Shown: piece after piece, positions 1 through 7,790 of the stretch
How positions within the stretch are numbered: the stretch's first letter is position 1
Layout of the letters: each line of letters begins with the position of its first letter
DNA from: Hyphomonas sp.
GTDB taxonomy: Bacteria; Pseudomonadota; Alphaproteobacteria; Caulobacterales; Hyphomonadaceae
DNA length: 64,000 bases
NCBI RefSeq assembly: GCF_018402285.1
Contig: NZ_JAGYJH010000006.1
Span: 372,847 to 436,846, forward strand
Direction: 5' to 3'
Notes under the pieces: generated by a model
What the model was told of the DNA's origin: nothing
The model's input: only the letters and a program-made list of their open reading frames with translations
The model's database searches: none
Program-made: the position numbers and the translations under genes

Positions 1-506
1 CCAAATGGCGAGACAGTTGTTTCGTTTCGGTCCATCACCGAGCCCCGTTTCTAATTATGATCGCTCATTACAGCCAGTACACGACACACCCGGCAGGCCC
101 CCGCCTGAAACACAAAAAACTCTGTACCGGGACTAAATTGGCTGGTATGGAGAAATTATTCCCGGGGGATTTTTCTGGCAAGTACTAACTTTATTTGACA
201 GCCGCATTTGGCGTGTTGACAACCGGGTACCTGAAAAAAAAACGGCAGAGATTCATATGACTGGCATCTGCAAAATTTTTTGAAGTGATCGTTCGCTTAC
301 TTATGTTCGCATTTGTTCTGTCAATACGGAAAGCTTTCCATGGCCTGTGGAATACAGTTTTTTTGATGTCCCTCTGGCAGGGCTGCAACATGAGCGGGCG
401 GCGCCCCTGTCACGGCATCATTAAGTCCGCTCCAGGCCCATCGGGCCGGAGTGACGGATTTGCAATCATAATGAGAAATCTACAGGGGCGCGCTGAAAAG
501 CCGAAA
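1..506. other. Gene-free leader region left of rpsT
   Basis: No convincing coding region is visible. The stretch from about 140 to 370 is distinctly AT-rich compared with the rest of the window and carries several A or T runs. In Caulobacter the order is enoyl-CoA hydratase, rpsT, dnaA, so this is plausibly the 5' region of a leftward dnaA lying beyond base 1 (inference). A GANTC site at 250-254 and a poor DnaA-box-like 9-mer near 348-356 (two mismatches to TTATCCACA) are present. Neither proves an origin. Confidence 0.5.
153..181 (-). promoter_or_regulatory. Leftward sigma-70-type promoter, possibly of dnaA
   Basis: On the minus strand TTGCCA (176-181) and TAATTT (153-158) are separated by exactly 17 bases, a good match to the housekeeping consensus. 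Transcription would start near 146 and leave the window. No leftward gene begins inside the window, so the target is inferred from synteny only. Confidence 0.45.
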
Positions 507-540
507 GAAAAACCCGCCAGGCGCGTTACCAGGCGGGCTG
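507..540 (-). terminator. Rho-independent terminator of rpsT
   Basis: Reading leftward from rpsT, the arms at 529-537 and 513-521 form a 9-base-pair stem with one mismatch and a 7-base loop. It is followed directly by a run of five T on the minus strand (508-512). It lies about 50 bases past the rpsT stop codon. Confidence 0.85.
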
Positions 541-587
541 TCTTTTCAGCTGCCCGGGAAAAGCCGGCAGCGGGCCTTGCGCTGGCC

Positions 588-851
588 TCAGGCCATTGCC
601 TTGACGCGGGCCGAAAGGCGCGAAACCTTGCGGGAAGCGGTATTCTTGTGGGTCACGCCTTTGGTCACGGAGCGCATGATCTCAGGCTGGGCCACTTTAA
701 GGGCTTCCTGAGCAGCAGACTTGTCACCGGATGCAATCGCTTCCTCGACCTTGCGAACGAAAGTGCGCACGCGCGAGCGGCGGGCTTTGTTCACATCGGT
801 GCGCGCAGCGATCTTGCGCACCATTTTCTTGGCTGAGCGGGTATTCGCCAT
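588..851 (-). CDS. rpsT: 30S ribosomal protein S20
   Basis: An 87-residue, lysine- and arginine-rich protein that binds 16S rRNA and helps early assembly of the small subunit. The N-terminus begins [13 protein letters not shown] and the body is a three-helix bundle rich in Arg, Lys and Ala, typical for S20, which is usually 85-90 residues. An AGGAG ribosome-binding site sits about 7 bases before the ATG. The gene ends before a clear intrinsic terminator. It follows an enoyl-CoA hydratase gene on the same strand, the same order seen upstream of dnaA in Caulobacter. Identity is secure. Confidence 0.97.
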   Translation of the reverse strand: MANTRSAKKMVRKIAARTDVNKARRSRVRTFVRKVEEAIASGDKSAAQEALKVAQPEIMRSVTKGVTHKNTASRKVSRLSARVKAMA

Positions 852-968
852 AACAAACTCCTGGCGCCCGGCGGGATCTCCCTCGGGCAGAAGGCGCGGA
901 GATACATAAAGGGCCTGCAGGCGTCAACCGCCATCGTGACGGAAAAGCAGCCTTTTCACCTGCGCCGG

Positions 969-1751
969 TCAGCGGTCCCGGAAATGGGCCGAGCGCTTTT
1001 CGACATAGGCTTTCATGCCTTCCTTCTGGTCATCGGTCGCAAACAGCGACTGGAACAGGCGCCTCTCGAACTGAATCCCCTGTGAAAGAGGGGTTTCGAA
1101 GGCCGCATTGATGGCCTCCTTGGTCATCATGGCAGCGGCGCGGGGCATGGCGGCGATGGTGGTGGCGAGGGCCTTGGCCTCGGTCATCAGGTCGTCGGCA
1201 GGCACGATCCGGGCCACCAGGCCGCACCGTTCGGCCTCGTCAGCCTCCATCATGCGGCCGGTGAGGCAGAGTTCCATGGCCTTGGACTTGCCGACCGCGC
1301 GGGTCAGGCGCTGGGTGGCGCCGGCGCCGGGCATCACCCCGAGGCGGATTTCCGGCTGGCCGAAACGGGCATTGTCGCCCGCCAGGATGATGTCGCACAT
1401 CATCGCAAGTTCGCAGCCCCCACCGATGGCATAGCCGCCAACCGCTGCAATGATGGGCTTGCGGGCACGGGCAGCGCGTTCCCAGTTCCGGGTTATGAAG
1501 TCCTCGTAATAGGACTGCGGGAAAGTCTTGGCCTGGATCTCGCGGACATCAGCGCCGCCTGAGAAGGCGCGCTTGCTGCCGGTCAGGATCATACAGAGGA
1601 CGGTGTCGTCGGCCTCAAACCGGTCGAGCGCCTGGGTCAGCTCGCTCATCATCTCCTCGCAGAGGGCGTTGAGGCTCTCCGGGCGGTTCATCTGGATGAG
1701 GGCGTACCCTTCCTCGGTGTTCACTTCGGTGATGAGGGTCTTGTAGGCCAT
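969..1751 (-). CDS. Enoyl-CoA hydratase (crotonase family)
   Basis: A 260-residue crotonase-fold protein expected to hydrate trans-2-enoyl-CoA to 3-hydroxyacyl-CoA in fatty-acid beta-oxidation. The acyl-CoA oxyanion-hole segment FSGGADV is at residues 63-69. The two catalytic glutamates of true hydratases are present at about E114 (GGGCELAM) and E134 (FGQPEIRLG), so this is probably an active hydratase and not a divergent isomerase. An AAGGA ribosome-binding site precedes the ATG. It is co-directional with rpsT 117 bases downstream. The exact chain-length preference cannot be read from the sequence. Confidence 0.92.
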   Translation of the reverse strand: MAYKTLITEVNTEEGYALIQMNRPESLNALCEEMMSELTQALDRFEADDTVLCMILTGSKRAFSGGADVREIQAKTFPQSYYEDFITRNWERAARARKPIIAAVGGYAIGGGCELAMMCDIILAGDNARFGQPEIRLGVMPGAGATQRLTRAVGKSKAMELCLTGRMMEADEAERCGLVARIVPADDLMTEAKALATTIAAMPRAAAMMTKEAINAAFETPLSQGIQFERRLFQSLFATDDQKEGMKAYVEKRSAHFRDR

Positions 1752-2109
1752 GACGGGTCCTTGAGGGGGAAGGCGGCTGCTCTGCTGCCGCGGTCTTTAT
1801 GGTGTGGAAGGGGTCGCTGCGGGCTCGTGTCGTTCAGGCCACAGGATGGGCCGGTCTGGAAAACGTGCAGTTAAAGATGCAGGGCGGGGCCTCAGCAATT
1901 GTGGCGATCTCGGGGCGGCGTATACGCCTGCATGAACACTTTGTCACCCTGGGGGCTGCAGCTTGACTTGATATACGATTGTATATACAAATTTCTGATC
2001 GCAGTGGACCTGCAATACCCCAAGGAGAAATTGGAGCTACCCTGGCTCTGAGTTTGACCCTTAAACCAAAGGGTCACTGTCATGCCCAAGCCATTCCCGT
2101 GCGAGCCCC
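1752..2109. other. Intergenic region carrying the brnTA promoter
   Basis: No gene is supported from 1752 to about 2109. It separates the leftward crotonase gene from the rightward toxin-antitoxin genes. The only strong signals are a promoter-like sequence with overlapping palindromes at 1963-1991 and an AAGGAG motif near 2021 that is not followed by a usable start in the toxin frame. Confidence 0.6.
1963..1991 (+). promoter_or_regulatory. brnTA-type promoter with operator palindromes
   Basis: TTGACT (1963-1968), a 17-base spacer and TACAAA (1986-1991) form a sigma-70-like promoter. Overlapping it are a perfect 6-base inverted repeat (ATATAC, 1971-1976; GTATAT, 1981-1986) and the 12-base palindrome TTGTATATACAA at 1979-1990. 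BrnTA modules are known to repress themselves through DNA binding by the BrnA antitoxin and BrnT-BrnA complex. These palindromes are the natural operator candidates (inference). Confidence 0.6.
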
Positions 2110-2382
2110 CTGCATGCGGACATCAACTGGTCTGAAGAGGACAACACACGCAACAGCGAGAGATACGGTATCCGCTTCGAGGACATCCAGTCCGGCTTCG
2201 CCAGGCCGCATGTGCGCACGGCGATCAGCAGGCAGGGAGACTTCCGCGCGCTCATTGAAGTCGAAAACATTGTTTTCGATGTGCGCTGCCGGATCGAGCG
2301 GAACCTCACCCTCATCGCTGCCGATGTTGCAACAAAAGATGCCCAAGCAATCTACCACCAAACTCTATCTCAATCCTCCTAA
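2110..2382 (+). pseudogene. brnT: BrnT-like toxin, start codon lost or frameshifted
   Basis: In the frame ending at TAA 2380-2382 there is an open stretch of about 90 codons matching the BrnT ribonuclease-toxin pattern. It begins DINWSEEDNTRN, then has RYGIRFEDI, a central beta-rich part, and ends LIAADVATKDAQAIY where family members have an IISARxATxxExxxY-like motif. No ATG, GTG or TTG lies in this frame after the upstream stop at 2062-2064; only CTG codons (2077, 2110) are available. ATG 2114 and ATG 2082 are each in another frame, and a single-base change near 2114-2119 would join either to the toxin frame. The toxin is therefore probably inactive or poorly translated. The match is by eye and divergent. 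Confidence 0.6.
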
Positions 2383-2656
2383 GGCGCGTGCGTCCGGCAA
2401 GACGGACTTCAGGAAGCTTGGCGCGATGACGGACGAAGAAATCCGGGCGCGGCGCGCCGGCGATGCGAACCTTCCGGAGATCGACTGGGACGCAGCTGAG
2501 ATCGAGATGGTTGAGCCCGTGGTCAAGACGGCCGTATCGATCCGGCTGGATAGCGACGTGATCGAGTTCTTCAAGGATGCCGGCAGGGGCTACCAGACAC
2601 GGATCAACCAGATACTGCGCTCCTATATGGAGCATCAGCAGAATAAGACTGGCTGA
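2339..2656 (+). CDS. brnA: BrnA-family antitoxin
   Basis: A protein of about 105 residues whose second half is a typical BrnA antitoxin: TDEEIRARRAGD, then VKTAVSIRLDSDVIEFFK and GRGYQTRINQILRSYMEH, a ribbon-helix-helix DNA-binding segment. BrnA neutralises the BrnT ribonuclease and represses the operon. The reading frame overlaps the end of the toxin frame by 44 bases. Start choice is uncertain: ATG 2339 keeps the conserved TDFRKL segment but has no clear ribosome-binding site, while ATG 2426 has AGGAAG upstream but would remove conserved residues. With the toxin damaged this may be an orphan antitoxin. Confidence 0.75.
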   Translation: MPKQSTTKLYLNPPKARASGKTDFRKLGAMTDEEIRARRAGDANLPEIDWDAAEIEMVEPVVKTAVSIRLDSDVIEFFKDAGRGYQTRINQILRSYMEHQQNKTG

Positions 2657-2704
2657 GCGTCGCAGGCGGATGCCCTTGCATCGAAAACAGCCTATATCGG
2701 CTGC

Positions 2705-4069
2705 ATGACCGATCATCCTTCCGATACCTCCGATCCTGAGCGCAACCGCCTTGCCGGGCGCATCGCCCGTACCGCCAAGGTGGGCGCCAATCTGTCCGGG
2801 GCGGGGCTGACCTTTGCGGCGCAGTCCCTGTTCGGCGGGGACAAGGGGGATGAGCGGATCGCAAGGGCGATGGCTGCGGCGCTGGGAAAGTCCAAGGGGC
2901 CGCTGATGAAGGTGGCGCAGATGGTGTCCACCGTGCCCGACCTGTTGCCGCCTGAATACGCCGCCGAGTTTGCCAAGCTGCAGGCCGAGGCCCCCGCGAT
3001 GGGCTGGCCTTTCGTGAAGCGGCGGATGCGGGCGGAACTGGGCGCGGACTGGGAGGGCCGGTTTGCGGAGTTTGGCAAGGAGGCAAGCCATGCCGCTTCG
3101 CTCGGCCAGGTGCATGAGGCGACGCTGCATGACGGCCGGAAGGTTGCCTGCAAGCTGCAATATCCGGACATGGCGAGCGCGGTGGAGTCCGATATCGGCC
3201 AGCTGCGGACGCTGCTTGGCCTTTTCAAGCGCATGGACGGCTCGATTGATGCCGACGAGATGGTCGAGGAGATCACCGACCGGTTGCGCGAGGAACTCGA
3301 TTACGCCCGTGAGGCCAGGCATATGGCGCTCTACCGCGACATGCTGGCGGGCAAGGCTTTCATTGCCTGCCCGGAGCCGGTGGCGGAGCTCTCGACCGCT
3401 CGTCTGATCACCATGACGTGGATGGAAGGGGAGCGGCTCGACGCGTTTCAGGACGCCCCGCAGGCGGCGCGCAACCAGATTGCCGAGATGCTGTTCTGGA
3501 CCTGGTGGGCGCCGATGAACTCCTACGCCGTCATCCATGGTGATCCGCATCTGGGCAATTACCAGGTGACCGGCGGCGGGGAGGGGATCAACCTTCTGGA
3601 CTTTGGCTGCGTGCGCATCTTTCCGCCGGCCTTCGTGGCGGGCGTTGTCGATCTCTACCGGGCAATGCTGCACGATGATTTTGACGCGGCGTATGCGGCT
3701 TATGAAGCCTGGGGGTTCCAGAACCTCTCGCGGGAGCTGGTCGAAGTGCTGAACGTCTGGGCGCGCTTCATATATGGGCCGATCATCGACGACAGGGTAC
3801 GCACGGTGGCCGACGGGGTATCGGCGGGCGAGTACGGGCGGAAAGAAGCGTTCCGGGTGCGCCAGCTGCTCAAGGAGAAGGGGCCGGTGAAGATCCCGCG
3901 CGAGTTCGTGTTCATGGACCGCGCCGCCATTGGTCTGGGCGCGGCGTATCTGCGGCTGGGGGCGGAGCTCAATTTCCATCAGCTGTTTGAAGAGAGCCTT
4001 GCGGGCTTCTCGGTGGAGAAGGTAGCTGCGCGCCAGGCCGGGGCGCTGGCGAAGGCCGGATTGGCCTGA
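2705..4069 (+). CDS. AarF/UbiB (ABC1) family kinase-like protein
   Basis: A 454-residue atypical kinase-fold protein of the ABC1/ADCK/UbiB family; members support ubiquinone biosynthesis or lipid homeostasis, probably as ATPases. Family features are visible: a variant of the KxGQ region (KGPLMKVAQMVS), the alanine/glycine loop HAASLGQVHEA, the ATP-binding lysine region VACKLQYPD, the catalytic HGDPHLGN at about 278-285 and LLDFG after it. The long UbiB C-terminal membrane helices are not obvious, so it looks like a soluble ADCK-type member. I did not name it ubiB because no ubi genes adjoin it; ubiG is about 28 kb away. Confidence 0.88.
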   Translation: MTDHPSDTSDPERNRLAGRIARTAKVGANLSGAGLTFAAQSLFGGDKGDERIARAMAAALGKSKGPLMKVAQMVSTVPDLLPPEYAAEFAKLQAEAPAMGWPFVKRRMRAELGADWEGRFAEFGKEASHAASLGQVHEATLHDGRKVACKLQYPDMASAVESDIGQLRTLLGLFKRMDGSIDADEMVEEITDRLREELDYAREARHMALYRDMLAGKAFIACPEPVAELSTARLITMTWMEGERLDAFQDAPQAARNQIAEMLFWTWWAPMNSYAVIHGDPHLGNYQVTGGGEGINLLDFGCVRIFPPAFVAGVVDLYRAMLHDDFDAAYAAYEAWGFQNLSRELVEVLNVWARFIYGPIIDDRVRTVADGVSAGEYGRKEAFRVRQLLKEKGPVKIPREFVFMDRAAIGLGAAYLRLGAELNFHQLFEESLAGFSVEKVAARQAGALAKAGLA

Positions 4070-4172
4070 GGATGGGTTTAGTGTGTGAGAAGCAGACCCG
4101 GCGGATACCTTTCCGCGAAATTCCTGGCAGAGCGCGGCATTAACGCCAATCAGGACGCGCGCGGGAGCCGGA

Positions 4173-4205
4173 CAGGGGCGCGCTTGTCCTCAAACAGCGC
4201 CCCTG
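4173..4205. repeat. Inverted repeat in the UbiB-like/P450 intergenic region
   Basis: A perfect 9-base inverted repeat (CAGGGGCGC, 4173-4181; GCGCCCCTG, 4197-4205) with a 15-base loop lies between convergent genes. No T run follows on either strand, so it is at most a weak or Rho-assisted terminator. Confidence 0.4.
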
Positions 4206-4213
4206 CGGCCATA

Positions 4214-5488
4214 TCAACTCATCCGGAAGCGGATCGGCACTGATTTGGGGCCGCTGACGAAGTTGGCCTGGGTGCGGGAGGGTTTGCCGGAGAGTTCGAC
4301 CGACTGGAGACGCGGGAGGAGTTCTTCCCAGAGGAGGCGCATTTCCATCCGGGCGAGGTGCTGGCCGAGACAGACATGGGCGCCATAGCCGAAGGCGACG
4401 TGCTTGTTGGGCGAGCGATCAACCTTGAACTGGAAAGGATCGTCAAACACGGCCTCGTCGCGGTTGCCCGACGGGTAGGCGAGGAACAGCCAGTCGTTCC
4501 TGGCGATCTTCTGCCCGGCGATTTCGGTGTCATCGGTGGCTGTGCGCATGAAGTGTTTCACCGGCGTTTCCCAGCGGATCGACTCCTCCACCATCGATGG
4601 GATCAGCGAGAGATCGTCCTTCACCTTCCGGAACTGGTCAGGGTTTTCGGCGAGCGCCCACATCGCGCCGGCGGTGGTGTTGGAGGTGGTGTCATGGCCA
4701 GCGGTGGCGGCTATGATGTAGTAGCTCATCGCTTCGAGATGGCCGAGCGGCTGGCCATAGACGGCCCCGTTGGCGATGACACTGGCAAGGTCTTCTCGAG
4801 GGTTCTGGCGGCGGTCTTCGGTCATGGTGTTGAAATAGGTCATGAAGTCGACGATCGTTTCATTGATCATTGCCAGGGCGTCGTCTGCACTGCCGACTTC
4901 CTTGCCTGCGCGGTTCACGTCCGGGTCCTGCGTGCCGAAGAGTTCCTGGGTCAGCTTCAGCATGCGCGGCTCGTCGGCAGGCGGCACGCCAAGCACTTCC
5001 ATGATCACGTGCAGCGGATAGAGGAAGGCGACATCGCGGGCGAAATCGCATTCGGTGCCTTTCTCCGCCATCTTGTCGATGAAGCCGCGGGCGATCTCGC
5101 GGACGCGGTCTTCCAGCTTGCGCAGGTTCTGCGGCATGAACCAGGCCTGGGTGAGGCGCCGGTACTGCATGTGGTCGGGGTTATCCATCTGAACCAGCGA
5201 GCGCAGGATGTTGGGCTTGCCGCCCATCATGGCGCGTACGCGCTTGTCCGCCTCGATCGTGGTCAGCGTCGCCGAGCGGTCCTCGTTATGAAAGAGGTCA
5301 TTCTGGCGCTCGATACCGAGGATGTCGGCATGGCGGGTGACCACCCAGAAGGGATCGAACCCCTCGACGGTGGCGACATCGAGCGGCGCGTTGGCGCGCA
5401 ACCAGGCAAAGGCTTCGTCAACGCGTTTGCCGTCTGCATAGGCTTTCGGATCGACTATTTCGCGGGCAATCTGTTCAGGTATGGCCAT
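4214..5488 (-). CDS. Cytochrome P450 (soluble bacterial class)
   Basis: A 424-residue cytoplasmic haem monooxygenase. Diagnostic motifs are present: I-helix AGHDTT at 263-268, ExxR at E302-R305, and the haem loop FGYGAHVCLG at 366-375 with C373 as axial ligand. There is no membrane anchor. The ATG at 5488 is chosen because GGAGGAGAAAACC directly precedes it; an upstream in-frame ATG would add 14 residues without such a site. The gene is divergent from a TetR regulator and a rubredoxin, which suggests induction by a hydrophobic substrate. The substrate, CYP family and redox partners cannot be determined here; no ferredoxin or ferredoxin reductase gene is adjacent. Confidence 0.95.
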   Translation of the reverse strand: MAIPEQIAREIVDPKAYADGKRVDEAFAWLRANAPLDVATVEGFDPFWVVTRHADILGIERQNDLFHNEDRSATLTTIEADKRVRAMMGGKPNILRSLVQMDNPDHMQYRRLTQAWFMPQNLRKLEDRVREIARGFIDKMAEKGTECDFARDVAFLYPLHVIMEVLGVPPADEPRMLKLTQELFGTQDPDVNRAGKEVGSADDALAMINETIVDFMTYFNTMTEDRRQNPREDLASVIANGAVYGQPLGHLEAMSYYIIAATAGHDTTSNTTAGAMWALAENPDQFRKVKDDLSLIPSMVEESIRWETPVKHFMRTATDDTEIAGQKIARNDWLFLAYPSGNRDEAVFDDPFQFKVDRSPNKHVAFGYGAHVCLGQHLARMEMRLLWEELLPRLQSVELSGKPSRTQANFVSGPKSVPIRFRMS

Positions 5489-5599
5489 GGTTTTCTCCTC
5501 CCGGTTCCGGACTGGCTGCTGGCGTGGCACCGTTATCCGATCTGAACCCGCAATATCATAAACTTGCTATACAGCCAACAAATATGTAAAGAGGTGCGT

Positions 5600-6274
5600 A
5601 TGTCTGACACAGGCCCGGCCACAGATATGAAAGCAGCAGCGCCCGCCCAGCGGCTCACGCAGGCAGAGCGGCGCGACCGGTCCGGGCGCGAACTGCTCGG
5701 CGCGGCCATCCGGGTTGTGGCAGGGCAGGGCGTGTCTGCGGCCACTTTCGATGCCATCGGCCGGGAGGCGGGCTTCTCGCGCGGCCTCGTTACCCAGCGG
5801 TTCGGATCGAAGGAAGGCCTGATCGCGTCGCTGATCGCGCATCTGCACGCGTGGCAGGCTGACAGTCTTGATGATGCGCAGGTGTCGGAAATGGACGGTC
5901 TGACGGCGCTCTGCGCCTTTGTGCGCCTGCATTGCGAAACGATCCGCAGCTCGGCGGAGGCCGACACCTATTTCATGCTGCTGGCGGCGGCTGTTGCTGA
6001 CCGGCTGGAGACGCGCGAGGCGTTCCGCGGCTCCCATGAGGTGGAGCGCGTGCTGATCCGCAGCTTCATCGAGCGGGGGCAGGCGAGCGGCGACATCCGA
6101 AAGGACGCCGACGCCGACGCCGAAGCGCTGCTGGCAGGCTGCTCGCTGCTGGGCATGCGGATGCAGGCGCTGATCGATCCGGATTTTGATGCGGCGCCCG
6201 TGCAGGACGCCCTGATTGCATCCCTCAAGGCACGCCTCGGCCTGCCGGGCGGGGACGGGAGGAGCAAGACATGA
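5600..6274 (+). CDS. TetR-family transcriptional regulator
   Basis: A 224-residue regulator. The N-terminal part (about residues 20-75) is a TetR helix-turn-helix, seen in GISxAT-like [30 protein letters not shown]. The C-terminal ligand-binding domain is helical and variable. The ATG at 5600 follows AAAGAGG; 12 more residues are open upstream but lack a better site. It is divergent from the P450 gene with 111 bases between the two start codons, and its stop overlaps the rubredoxin start by four bases (ATGA). It most likely represses both sides of this locus. Confidence 0.9.
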   Translation: MSDTGPATDMKAAAPAQRLTQAERRDRSGRELLGAAIRVVAGQGVSAATFDAIGREAGFSRGLVTQRFGSKEGLIASLIAHLHAWQADSLDDAQVSEMDGLTALCAFVRLHCETIRSSAEADTYFMLLAAAVADRLETREAFRGSHEVERVLIRSFIERGQASGDIRKDADADAEALLAGCSLLGMRMQALIDPDFDAAPVQDALIASLKARLGLPGGDGRSKT

Positions 6275-6447
6275 GCGAGGCCTACAAGACCTGGCAGTGC
6301 CGCACCTGCGGCTATCTTTATGACGAGAAGGACGGCGATCCGGGCGAAGGGCTCGCGCCGGGTACGCGGTGGGCGGATATTCCCGAAGACTGGATCTGCC
6401 CGCTCTGCGGCACGCCGAAATCGGATTTCGACATGGTTGAGATCTAG
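6271..6447 (+). CDS. Rubredoxin
   Basis: A 58-residue one-iron electron carrier. The four iron ligands are C10, C13, C43 and C46 in the patterns CRTCGYLYD and [11 protein letters not shown], and the acidic middle has [13 protein letters not shown] as in AlkG-type rubredoxins. Its start overlaps the tetR stop (ATGA), so the two are co-translated. Such rubredoxins usually pass electrons from rubredoxin reductase to alkane hydroxylase AlkB. No alkB is in the window, so its partner is unknown. Supplying the neighbouring P450 is possible but unproven. Its stop codon overlaps the end of the convergent phospholipase-like gene by four bases. Confidence 0.95.
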   Translation: MSEAYKTWQCRTCGYLYDEKDGDPGEGLAPGTRWADIPEDWICPLCGTPKSDFDMVEI

Positions 6448-7220
6448 GGCGCCACTCTCCGGCAGGCACCCGTGGCCGTTTCGCAGTCCATGCGGTCGAG
6501 GCTGACGAGGTCGCCGAAGGGGTTGAGCGAGGCGGGGTCGTCGGCTTTCAGCGTGAGGGCGTAGGCGGCGCCGATGTTTCCGGCGCTGCGGAAGAGGGAC
6601 AGGTTTGTGCCCGCGCAGAGCCTGCGGGTCTCGCCCGGTTGCAGCGCGGCAGATTTGAAGGCCGGGGCGGTGGCGATCCACTGACCTTTGGCGTCATGCA
6701 GGGTGAGATAGTAGCGCAGCTTGCGGTTGGCTGTGTTGGTCACCTCGCTGCAGGCTTCCAGATGCGGCGTGCCCCCGCCGGAGGTCGTGCGTTGGTTGAC
6801 GGGGCCAAGCGCGCCGTCTGTGCGCCCGCCAGGATAAAGCAGGGCGCCGAAGCGGGAATTGACCGCCTTGTGATAGGTGGCGGCGGCCACCCGGCAGGCG
6901 GTGTTCTGAGGCGCGGCGCGGCTGACGGGATAGTCGGCGTCGCAGGCGGTCTGCATGTCGGTTAGGAAGTCCGCGTCGCAGCGGCCCTGGTCGAGCGCGC
7001 CGGAACGGTAGCAGGCGTCGTGGAACCTGCAGGCGTCCAGGAAAGGCCCGTCGGGCACGATGCTGTCGAGGATCTTGCGGCCCCCGCATGCGTCGAGCGG
7101 TTGCTGCGCGGCGAGGATGGAGCCGCTCACGAGGGCTTCATCGCGCGCGCGGGGCTCCGCCTCAGCCACGCCGGACACCAGCGCGAAAAAAAGAATGAAA
7201 GCAGCCACCACGCGCGTCAT
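6444..7220 (-). CDS. Secreted phospholipase A2-like protein
   Basis: A 258-residue protein with a Sec signal peptide (hydrophobic stretch about 5-18, likely cleavage after AEA near 21). The mature N-terminal part has the prokaryotic phospholipase A2 signature: C64-R-F-H67-D68-A-C70-Y, preceded by CGG and followed by cysteines at about 81 and 93 that would form disulfides. The His-Asp pair is the catalytic dyad in this family. The remaining 120 or so residues form a separate beta-rich region with no family I recognise. It would act on glycerophospholipids in the periplasm or outside the cell. ATG 7220 is preferred over an in-frame TTG two codons earlier. Confidence 0.75.
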   Translation of the reverse strand: MTRVVAAFILFFALVSGVAEAEPRARDEALVSGSILAAQQPLDACGGRKILDSIVPDGPFLDACRFHDACYRSGALDQGRCDADFLTDMQTACDADYPVSRAAPQNTACRVAAATYHKAVNSRFGALLYPGGRTDGALGPVNQRTTSGGGTPHLEACSEVTNTANRKLRYYLTLHDAKGQWIATAPAFKSAALQPGETRRLCAGTNLSLFRSAGNIGAAYALTLKADDPASLNPFGDLVSLDRMDCETATGACRRVAP

Positions 7221-7303
7221 GGGCAAATTTTTTTGACGAACGTTGCGGCAATTTCAAGGCAGGTCTTGCCGCCGGGCAGAGGCCGGGTCTATGGCGCTTG
7301 GCC

Positions 7304-7774
7304 ATGACAGATGATTTCAATCGCTACCAGACCACAGAGCTTCCCGAAGGCTATAGCCAGCTTGCCTGGCATCGCGGATTTGGGCGCCAGATCGGCCCGC
7401 TGTTCGAGAAGCGCGAAGACGGCATCCTGATGCGCGCCTTCCGGGTGGAAGAGTATCACACCAACGGCATGATGAACGCCCATGGCGGCATGATGATGAC
7501 CTTCGCGGACATGGCCTGGGGCGCGGCGGTGGAGAAGGACGACGACACCTGGTGGGTGACCGTGCGCCTGATGTGCGACTTCGTTTCCGGCGCCCCGCTT
7601 GGCAGCTTTGTCGAGGGCAAGGGCGTGATCGTCGGCCGGCAGGATGATATCTTCACGGTCGAGGGGCGTATCTGGACGGGCGACAAGCTGCTGATGCGCG
7701 GCACCGGCATCTTCAAGGTGATCCCGCGCCGGGAAGAGGGGAAACCCTTCGTCAGGACCAGGGAAGGCGCCTGA
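7304..7774 (+). CDS. PaaI-type hotdog-fold thioesterase
   Basis: A 156-residue hotdog-fold protein that probably hydrolyses acyl- or aryl-CoA thioesters. The helix entry HGGMMMTFADMAWGAA near residues 56-70 matches the catalytic HGG...D region of PaaI-like enzymes, and the strands after it (VTVRLMCDFVSGAP, VEGKGVIVGRQDDIFTVEGRI) are typical. The ATG at 7304 is used; an in-frame TTG lies two codons earlier. It is convergent with the terC-like gene 16 bases downstream. Substrate is unknown. Confidence 0.85.
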   Translation: MTDDFNRYQTTELPEGYSQLAWHRGFGRQIGPLFEKREDGILMRAFRVEEYHTNGMMNAHGGMMMTFADMAWGAAVEKDDDTWWVTVRLMCDFVSGAPLGSFVEGKGVIVGRQDDIFTVEGRIWTGDKLLMRGTGIFKVIPRREEGKPFVRTREGA

Positions 7775-7790
7775 TGAAGGGCTGTCTGCC

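Noticed and set aside
348-356. DnaA box near rpsT
   Set aside because: Two mismatches to the consensus and no second box nearby. It is too weak to call an origin.
2312-3979. Long open frame of about 555 codons antisense to the UbiB-like gene
   Set aside because: A typical GC-rich shadow frame: arginine-, histidine- and proline-rich with no motif, opposite a gene with clear catalytic residues.
4358-5545. Open frame of about 395 codons antisense to the P450
   Set aside because: Composition mirrors the P450 codons and no family motif or start signal is present.
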